DNA of 9,102 bases. Source: Candidatus Nomurabacteria bacterium (GTDB lineage Bacteria; Patescibacteriota; Saccharimonadia; Saccharimonadales; Saccharimonadaceae). The stretch's first letter is position 1; each line of letters opens with the position of its first letter. The stretch spans positions 1-9,102 of the forward strand of contig JAISHL010000048.1 of NCBI GenBank assembly GCA_031262565.1. Direction: 5' to 3'. The translations under genes and the position numbers were made by a program. This document shows, piece by piece, positions 5,282 through 9,102 of the stretch. A model generated the notes under the pieces. It was not told the DNA's origin. It did not search any database and saw only the letters and a program-made list of their open reading frames with translations.

Positions 5282-5953
5282 ATGATAGACGATCAAGTAA
5301 CAGGCATTGATGACAGTGAAGTTAATCAGATGATAGCAGGCATAAAAGGCGGGACGATTGCGCCGCCGCCAGCGCCCGTCGATCCATATTCTGCACCAAT
5401 TCCAGCATTCGTGCCACCACAAGAAGACGCTCAACCATCACAATTTGCAGATGTGACTTTGCCAGCTCCTGCACCAACTCCTATCGCGTCTTTATCTGCG
5501 CCAGTGATTGAAACACCAGCAGAGCCAGCCGTCGAACATGCGCCGACTCCACTCACGCAACCAATTCCAACACCAAGCGTAGAGCCAGCTAAGCCAATTA
5601 CGCCAGCCGTTGAGCCGACCAAGCCAGCGGAACCAGTAGTTGAGCCAGTAAAAGTTACAACAAAAGTCGTAAAACCAGCGCCAGCGTTAAATTCTGCGCC
5701 AGCCAACGATTCTGATTTCGCCAGCATGAAGCAAGACGCTTTGCGTGAATTGCGACCACTGGTTGACAAGCTAGATTTACCTGCTGATGAAAAATTTGAC
5801 ACGCTACTTTTACTGATCCGTTCAACCGACGATTCTTCGCTGATCGCAGAGGCGCATAACGCCGCTCGCCAGATTCAAGACGAGGCTCGTCGCGCTCGCG
5901 CTTTGCTTGACATCATTAAAGAGATCGACTACTTCGGTCATAAAGCCGCGTAA
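5282..5953 (+). CDS. Pro/Ala-rich protein with a C-terminal helical domain, function unknown
   Basis: I do not recognise a named family. The ATG at 5282 is chosen for its AAAGGTGG ribosome site; a TTG further upstream (5234) lies within the promoter. The 223 residues fall into three parts. A short acidic N-terminus (MIDDQVTGIDDSEVNQMIAGIKGG) reads like a docking helix. A disordered linker (about 27-142) is rich in Pro, Ala, Glu, Val and Thr, with loose repeats such as EPAKPITPAVEPTKPAEP. A helical C-terminus (about 146-217) contains ALRELRPLVDKLDLPADEKFDTLLLLIRST and AARQIQDEARRARALLDIIKEIDYF. There is no signal peptide or membrane span, so it is probably cytoplasmic. The layout suggests a scaffold or tethered protein, but that is inference. 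Confidence 0.75.
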   Translation: MIDDQVTGIDDSEVNQMIAGIKGGTIAPPPAPVDPYSAPIPAFVPPQEDAQPSQFADVTLPAPAPTPIASLSAPVIETPAEPAVEHAPTPLTQPIPTPSVEPAKPITPAVEPTKPAEPVVEPVKVTTKVVKPAPALNSAPANDSDFASMKQDALRELRPLVDKLDLPADEKFDTLLLLIRSTDDSSLIAEAHNAARQIQDEARRARALLDIIKEIDYFGHKAA

Positions 5954-5974
5954 AATCCGAGCTAAAATTACATC

Positions 5975-6010
5975 ATTCCGCGGATTTACAACAGACAACT
6001 TCCGCGGAAT
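5975..6010 (+). terminator. Inverted repeat after the Pro/Ala-rich gene, possible terminator
   Basis: The perfect 10-bp arms ATTCCGCGGA (5975-5984) and TCCGCGGAAT (6001-6010) enclose a 16-nt loop 21 bp after the stop codon. Only a broken T-run follows (ATTTAGTCTAATTATTTTT), so it may act as a weak terminator or a 3' stabilising hairpin. Confidence 0.55.
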
Positions 6011-6030
6011 ATTTAGTCTAATTATTTTTG

Positions 6031-6039
6031 TGCTAAAAT
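6031..6039 (+). promoter_or_regulatory. Exonuclease I promoter (extended -10), predicted leaderless
   Basis: TGC-TAAAAT (6031-6039) is followed by CGTTAC and the ATG at 6046. It is the same extended -10 and the same six-base gap as at clpC and the HIT gene. No convincing -35 and no ribosome site are present. Confidence 0.65.
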
Positions 6040-6045
6040 CGTTAC

Positions 6046-7713
6046 ATGAAAACTTTCTTTTGGTATGACCTTGAAACCTCGGGCTTGTCGTCGCGTTTTG
6101 ACCGAATTATGCAATTTGCAGGCATTCGCACTGACGAAAATTTCAAACAAATCGGCGAATCTGTCAATATTTTAATCAAACTAACAGATGACATTTTGCC
6201 GTCGCCCGAAGCACTTTTGGTGACAAAAATTACACCGCAAGCCACATTACAGGACGGTTTAACTGAGGCGGAATTTGCCAAATTTTTCCTAGACGAGATC
6301 GCCACACCAGATACAATCATCGTCGGCTACAATAACGTGCGGTTTGATGATGAGTTTATTCGCAATTTTTTGTGGCGCAATTTTCGCGATCCTTATGAGT
6401 GGTCGTGGTCGGAGGGACGATCGCGCTGGGATCTGCTTGATGTAGTGCGATTGGTGCGTGCACTTCGCCCAGACGGAATAAACTGGCCGTTCAAGAAAGT
6501 TAGTATTTGTCATCCTGAACTCGTTTCAGGATCTAATTCTAACAATAAAACAGAGATTCTGAAACAAGTTCAGAATGACAACGCAAAAGTTCGGAACAAC
6601 AAAGAAATTCTAATCCCAACCAACACCCTAGAAGCCCTGGCGCGCGACAATGGTTTTGAAAACAAAAACGCCCACGACGCACTGGCGGATGTTCAGGCAC
6701 TCATCAATGTCGCCAAGCTCATCAAAGACAAACAACCGAAAATGTTTGATTATCTCTTAAAAATGCGCAACAAAAAAGAAGTTATGAAGCTCGTCAATCT
6801 GGAAAATCCCGCGCCGTTTGTTTATGCGAGCGGTCGCTATTCGGCGGAATTTGAGAAAACTACCGTCGCTTTCCCCGTTGCGCCAGCTACCAAACAAGGG
6901 GCGGTTTTAGTCTGGGATTTGCGCGTGTCGCCCGACGATTTTGCGAACCTTTCCGAGAAGGAAATTTTGGCAAAAATCACGGCAGACTGGTCTACGCGCT
7001 CACAGAAAGACTTTGTGCCACTCCCCGTCAAAGAGCTTACTTATAACAAATGCCCCGCCGTCGCACCCCTGAACACGCTGGACGAATCCGCACAAAAACG
7101 CCTCCATCTAGACCTCTCTGACATCAAGAAAAATCTCGCTTCATTACAAAACAACCGCGGACTGCTTGACAAAATCTCCGCCGCGTTCGCCACAAAAAAC
7201 ACTCATTTTGTCGCCACAAATAATAACACTGTCATTGCGAGCGACGCGAAGCAATCTCCCGCCAATCAACAAAAATCCACCGCCTCACCCGACGTGGAAT
7301 CTAAACTTTACAACTCATTCACACCAGCCGAAGATAAGATCAAAGTCCGCGCCGTCGCCTCGGCAAACGCCAACGATCTCGCCGATTTTCACCCAACTTT
7401 CATTGATGAACGGTTGCCCGAGCTTCTCTTGCGTTACAAGGCGCGCAATTTCGCCAAAAGCCTGACCGCTGATGAAAAAACACTTTACGAAGACTGGCGC
7501 AGTGCAAAAATTCTGCGCGAGATTCCCGCTTTCATGCAAAAACTGGCGTGGCTGGCGGCAATCGGACGAGGCGAAGAGCCGCAAAAACTATCTGACGACG
7601 ATCAAAAACAATTTTCAACCCTGAAAAGTCGCATTCCGCGCGAAAAAGTCAACGAGTTCGTACTCGAAGAGCTGCAACTTTGGGCGGAATCCATCATACC
7701 TACCGAATATTAA
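6046..7713 (+). CDS. sbcB: Exodeoxyribonuclease I (SbcB/ExoI family) carrying translated repeat insertions
   Basis: This 555-residue enzyme matches E. coli ExoI throughout. YDLETSG gives D8 and E10, GYNNVRFDDEFIRN gives D101, and NAHDALAD gives H210 and D215: the full DnaQ-type DEDDh set. WSWSEGRSRWDLLDVVR, LRPDGINWP, the mid-protein NKCP and the C-terminal LLRYKARNF are also present. ExoI digests single-stranded DNA 3' to 5' in repair and recombination. E. coli ExoI has about 475 residues. D8 to D101 equals the E. coli spacing (93), but D101 to H210 is 36 residues longer. The extra stretch (about 149-188) is repeat-derived (CHPELVSGS, ILKQVQND). A second addition (about 385-413) includes VIASDAKQS. 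Both fall in loops and keep the frame, so the enzyme is probably functional. The mRNA is predicted leaderless. Confidence 0.95.
   Translation: MKTFFWYDLETSGLSSRFDRIMQFAGIRTDENFKQIGESVNILIKLTDDILPSPEALLVTKITPQATLQDGLTEAEFAKFFLDEIATPDTIIVGYNNVRFDDEFIRNFLWRNFRDPYEWSWSEGRSRWDLLDVVRLVRALRPDGINWPFKKVSICHPELVSGSNSNNKTEILKQVQNDNAKVRNNKEILIPTNTLEALARDNGFENKNAHDALADVQALINVAKLIKDKQPKMFDYLLKMRNKKEVMKLVNLENPAPFVYASGRYSAEFEKTTVAFPVAPATKQGAVLVWDLRVSPDDFANLSEKEILAKITADWSTRSQKDFVPLPVKELTYNKCPAVAPLNTLDESAQKRLHLDLSDIKKNLASLQNNRGLLDKISAAFATKNTHFVATNNNTVIASDAKQSPANQQKSTASPDVESKLYNSFTPAEDKIKVRAVASANANDLADFHPTFIDERLPELLLRYKARNFAKSLTADEKTLYEDWRSAKILREIPAFMQKLAWLAAIGRGEEPQKLSDDDQKQFSTLKSRIPREKVNEFVLEELQLWAESIIPTEY
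6509..6534 (+). repeat. Palindromic repeat element, family B, inside exonuclease I (first of inverted pair)
   Basis: After GTC, the stem ATCCTGA (6512-6518) / TCAGGAT (6526-6532) encloses ACTCGTT, then CT. It is read in frame as CHPELVSGS. The following ATCTAATTCTA (6531-6541) also follows the intergenic copy at 4048-4058. Confidence 0.88.
6554..6579 (-). repeat. Palindromic repeat element, family B, inside exonuclease I (second of inverted pair)
   Basis: The stem ATTCTGA (6556-6562) / TCAGAAT (6570-6576) encloses AACAAGT and ends in ATGAC. It is read in frame as ILKQVQND. A further partial copy, AAGTTCGGAA (6587-6596), follows. Confidence 0.85.
7231..7257 (+). repeat. Family A repeat inside exonuclease I
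   Basis: GTCATTGCGAGCGACGCG followed by AAGCAATCT matches the family A copy at 3943-3969. It is read in frame as VIASDAKQS in a loop that is shorter in E. coli ExoI. The TTGC/GCAA ends and the GCG-rich centre can fold back. Confidence 0.8.
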
Positions 7714-7715
7714 CG

Positions 7716-7730
7716 TTGTAAAAATTACAA
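7716..7730. repeat. AT-rich inverted repeat upstream of the surface-protein gene
   Basis: TTGTAA-AAA-TTACAA is a perfect 6-bp inverted repeat three bases after the exonuclease stop. TTGTAAAAA here also pairs with TTTTTACAA at 7747-7755, so alternative hairpins are possible. No clear terminator T-run follows directly. It could be a protein-binding site or a weak 3' end structure. Confidence 0.45.
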
Positions 7731-7741
7731 GCATAATGCTA

Positions 7742-7770
7742 TTGTTTTTTTACAAGTTACGTATTATAAT
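7742..7770 (+). promoter_or_regulatory. Promoter of the secreted surface-protein gene
   Basis: TTGTTT (7742-7747), a 17-bp spacer containing part of a T7 run, and consensus TATAAT (7765-7770) form the promoter. The leader of about 35 nt ends with AAGGAGG (7797-7803), an ideal ribosome site eight bases before the ATG. Confidence 0.65.
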
Positions 7771-7781
7771 CTATGCGTAAC
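7756..7781. promoter_or_regulatory. Candidate operator: inverted repeat centred on the -10 box
   Basis: The half-sites GTTACGTAT (7756-7764) and ATGCGTAAC (7773-7781) are inverted copies with one mismatch, separated by eight bases that cover most of TATAAT. The symmetric placement over the -10 box suits a dimeric repressor. No regulator is identified. Confidence 0.4.
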
Positions 7782-7811
7782 CATAATAAACAATACAAGG
7801 AGGAATAAAAA

Positions 7812-8450
7812 ATGGTGAAGATATCAAAATTAATGGCTGCGGCTGGTGTTTTAAGTGTCGTCGGTCTAACAGCTATGCCAATCGCAAGTGCGTTTGCAGC
7901 AGATACGGTCACAGTTAACGTTTCAGTTCAAGAAACTATCACTGTTGACACCGTAACCGATGCAGGTCAACCTGTATCTGGCGCAGGAACCAACTATACC
8001 GCTACTTACGCTACAGCTGGCAACGTGGATGACTCATCTCTAACTTATGGCTCAGGTTTATCTGGCGCTACTTGGACTAACCCAGCAAAAGCAGTCGTTC
8101 AATCGAACGCGCCATATGTGTTGAAAGTTTCATCAAATGATGCAACAAAAGTTAACCTGGTAGATAGCGATACTGGCAACTCAATCCCAACAATGGCTAC
8201 TATTTCAGCTGGCACGGCGGGCTATGCAATTGATTACTCAACGACAGCTAACGGAACTACTTTAAGCGGCACAGGAAAAGCAATTACAGCTAGCGGAGCA
8301 GCTGCAACAATAGCAACAAGCAGCACTGCAAGTAGTGCAAGTGGCGATGCTTACAAATATGGCTTCAAGAGCGCAATCGCAGCTAACACAGCAGCTGGCT
8401 CATACAACAATACTATCATCTTTACAGTAACAAAAAACGCAGCAATTTAA
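7812..8450 (+). CDS. Secreted WxL-like surface protein
   Basis: The 212-residue protein starts with a clear Sec signal peptide: KISK, then a hydrophobic core, then ASAFA|ADT with likely cleavage after A29. The mature part is Ala/Thr/Ser/Gly-rich, lacks cysteine, and reads as beta strands: VTVNVSVQETITVDTV (33-48), YVLKVSSND (102-110), YGFKSAIAANTAAGSYNNTIIFTVT (183-207). The last segment resembles the closing strands of WxL and related Gram-positive surface domains (AG-Y-NTI-FTVT). Only one loose W-x motif (TWTN, 87-90) is seen, so WxL membership is tentative. There is no LPXTG or C-terminal membrane anchor, so attachment would be non-covalent. A strong ribosome site, good promoter and terminator suggest high expression. 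The next gene encodes a possible partner. Confidence 0.7.
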   Translation: MVKISKLMAAAGVLSVVGLTAMPIASAFAADTVTVNVSVQETITVDTVTDAGQPVSGAGTNYTATYATAGNVDDSSLTYGSGLSGATWTNPAKAVVQSNAPYVLKVSSNDATKVNLVDSDTGNSIPTMATISAGTAGYAIDYSTTANGTTLSGTGKAITASGAAATIATSSTASSASGDAYKYGFKSAIAANTAAGSYNNTIIFTVTKNAAI

Positions 8451-8476
8451 TACTTAGTAAGATATTTGATTGTATG

Positions 8477-8502
8477 ACTACCCTTTTCGGAGGGTAGTTT
8501 TT
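8477..8502 (+). terminator. Intrinsic terminator after the surface-protein gene
   Basis: ACTACCCT (8477-8484), loop TTTCGG and AGGGTAGT (8491-8498) form a perfect 8-bp stem followed by TTTT and a T-rich tail. It lies 27 bp after the stop codon. Confidence 0.88.
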
Positions 8503-8517
8503 GGTTATTTTTATCTA

Positions 8518-8546
8518 TTGACCTTCATGTCTGCGTTTGATAAAAT
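8518..8546 (+). promoter_or_regulatory. Promoter of the DUF916/WxLIP-like gene
   Basis: TTGACC (8518-8523), a 17-bp spacer ending TGA, and TAAAAT (8541-8546) form a good sigma70 promoter with extended -10. The leader of about 34 nt carries GAGGAGGG just before the GTG start. Confidence 0.75.
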
Positions 8547-8586
8547 ATAAGCGTTATTTATAAGATTATATAATGAGGAGGGATTC

Positions 8587-9102
8587 GTGATTAAAAAAAC
8601 CATTAAATCGTTTGCGGTTTTAGCTGCACTAGCCGTAGCTTTTGTAGGATTTGGTAGCTTTTCGCCAAACGTTAACGCCGAGGAAAATATAGATTCTGAT
8701 AAAGATGGAACATTGACACTTACGCCAGCCTCCGATCGTCAAGAGCTAAAGCCGGGGCAAGTTTTCAATGGTCATTTTAATATCGTAAATACTGGCGCTG
8801 GTCCACTAGATTTTAATGTCTATGTCAAACCTATTACGGTTGATTCTAGTTGCACCGAGCAATACGAGGTTGAGAATGAATATAATATAATGGCAAACTG
8901 GACAAAGTTTGAGCAGGCTGATTTTGAAGATATTCAGCCAGGCGAAACTGCCAAAGTTAATTTTACAATTACCGTTCCAGAAGACATTCCAAGTGGTGGT
9001 CAATATGTCGTTATGTTTGCCGAAACTGGCACAAAAGCCGAACAAGCCGAGGGGACATCAATCAAAGTTGGCACGCGCGTTGGTTATAAATTCTTTGCGG
9101 AT
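8587..9102 (+). CDS. Exported DUF916/WxL-interacting-protein-like protein (runs off the right edge)
   Basis: The frame opens at GTG 8587 behind a GAGGAGGG ribosome site and stays open to the window end (172 residues, no stop). A signal peptide (MIKKTIKSFAVLAALAVAFV ... VNA|EEN, cleavage near A31) precedes an immunoglobulin-like domain. That domain contains LTLTPASDRQELKPGQVFNG, FNIVNTGAGPLDFNVYVKP (64-82), NWTKFEQADFEDIQPGETAKVNF (104-126) and TITVPEDIPSGGQYVVMFAE (127-146). This order resembles DUF916, the peptidoglycan-binding part of WxL-interacting proteins. Members usually end in a membrane helix and help hold WxL proteins at the wall; that C-terminus is outside the window. It has its own promoter but follows the WxL-like gene directly, which supports a shared role. 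A general Ig-like secreted protein is the alternative. Confidence 0.68.
   Translation, partial: MIKKTIKSFAVLAALAVAFVGFGSFSPNVNAEENIDSDKDGTLTLTPASDRQELKPGQVFNGHFNIVNTGAGPLDFNVYVKPITVDSSCTEQYEVENEYNIMANWTKFEQADFEDIQPGETAKVNFTITVPEDIPSGGQYVVMFAETGTKAEQAEGTSIKVGTRVGYKFFAD

Noticed and set aside
5431..5802. 123-residue Ser/Gly/Ala-rich minus-strand open frame
   Set aside because: It is the antisense shadow of the Pro/Ala-rich linker, whose codon composition keeps the reverse frame open. There is no promoter or ribosome site.
8806..9045. 79-residue minus-strand open frame
   Set aside because: It is fully antisense to the exported DUF916-like gene, with no start signals and no recognisable domain.

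Overview
This window looks like a chromosomal segment of a Patescibacteria/CPR bacterium, most likely Candidatus Saccharibacteria (TM7). That placement is an inference from the gene mix, the standard genetic code (UGA is stop), the Gram-positive-type short NusA, the CIRCE-controlled clpC and the frequent leaderless promoters. No rRNA or marker phylogeny is available here to prove it.

Layout: bases 1-3378 are minus-strand housekeeping and stress genes. They are the N-terminal part of clpC under a CIRCE operator, a ParE/RelE-Phd/YefM toxin-antitoxin pair, a YbaK/EbsC-type tRNA-editing protein, nusA, and a small unknown protein carrying a G9 tract. A back-to-back promoter pair at 3385-3445 then fires the unknown gene leftward and a HIT-family hydrolase rightward. 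The HIT gene and the minus-strand bifunctional phosphoglucose/phosphomannose isomerase (4157-5209) converge on about 320 bp packed with short palindromic repeats. A second divergent promoter pair separates the isomerase from a Pro/Ala-rich protein (5282-5953). Next comes an exonuclease I gene (6046-7713) that carries the same repeats in frame. The right end (7812-9102) encodes two exported proteins: a WxL-like secreted surface protein and a DUF916/WxL-interacting-protein-like protein cut by the window edge.

Three signals stand out. First, four genes share one start geometry: a -10 hexamer, exactly six bases, then ATG. This implies leaderless mRNAs, while the other well-defined starts have Shine-Dalgarno sites. 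Second, a family of about 27-bp hairpin elements (GTCAT, variable stem, loop near ACTTGTT, matching stem, CT) keeps base pairing while stem sequences change. Inverted pairs occur both between genes and inside the exonuclease I coding sequence, where they are translated. Third, the nusA promoter is followed almost at once by a terminator-like hairpin and T-run, a candidate autoregulatory attenuator for a termination factor.

Functionally the window mixes protein quality control (ClpC), translation fidelity (YbaK), transcription control (NusA), central sugar-phosphate metabolism (Pgi/Pmi), DNA repair (ExoI) and cell-surface proteins. Most genes have their own promoter; the toxin-antitoxin pair and probably nusA-ybaK are the only operons seen.
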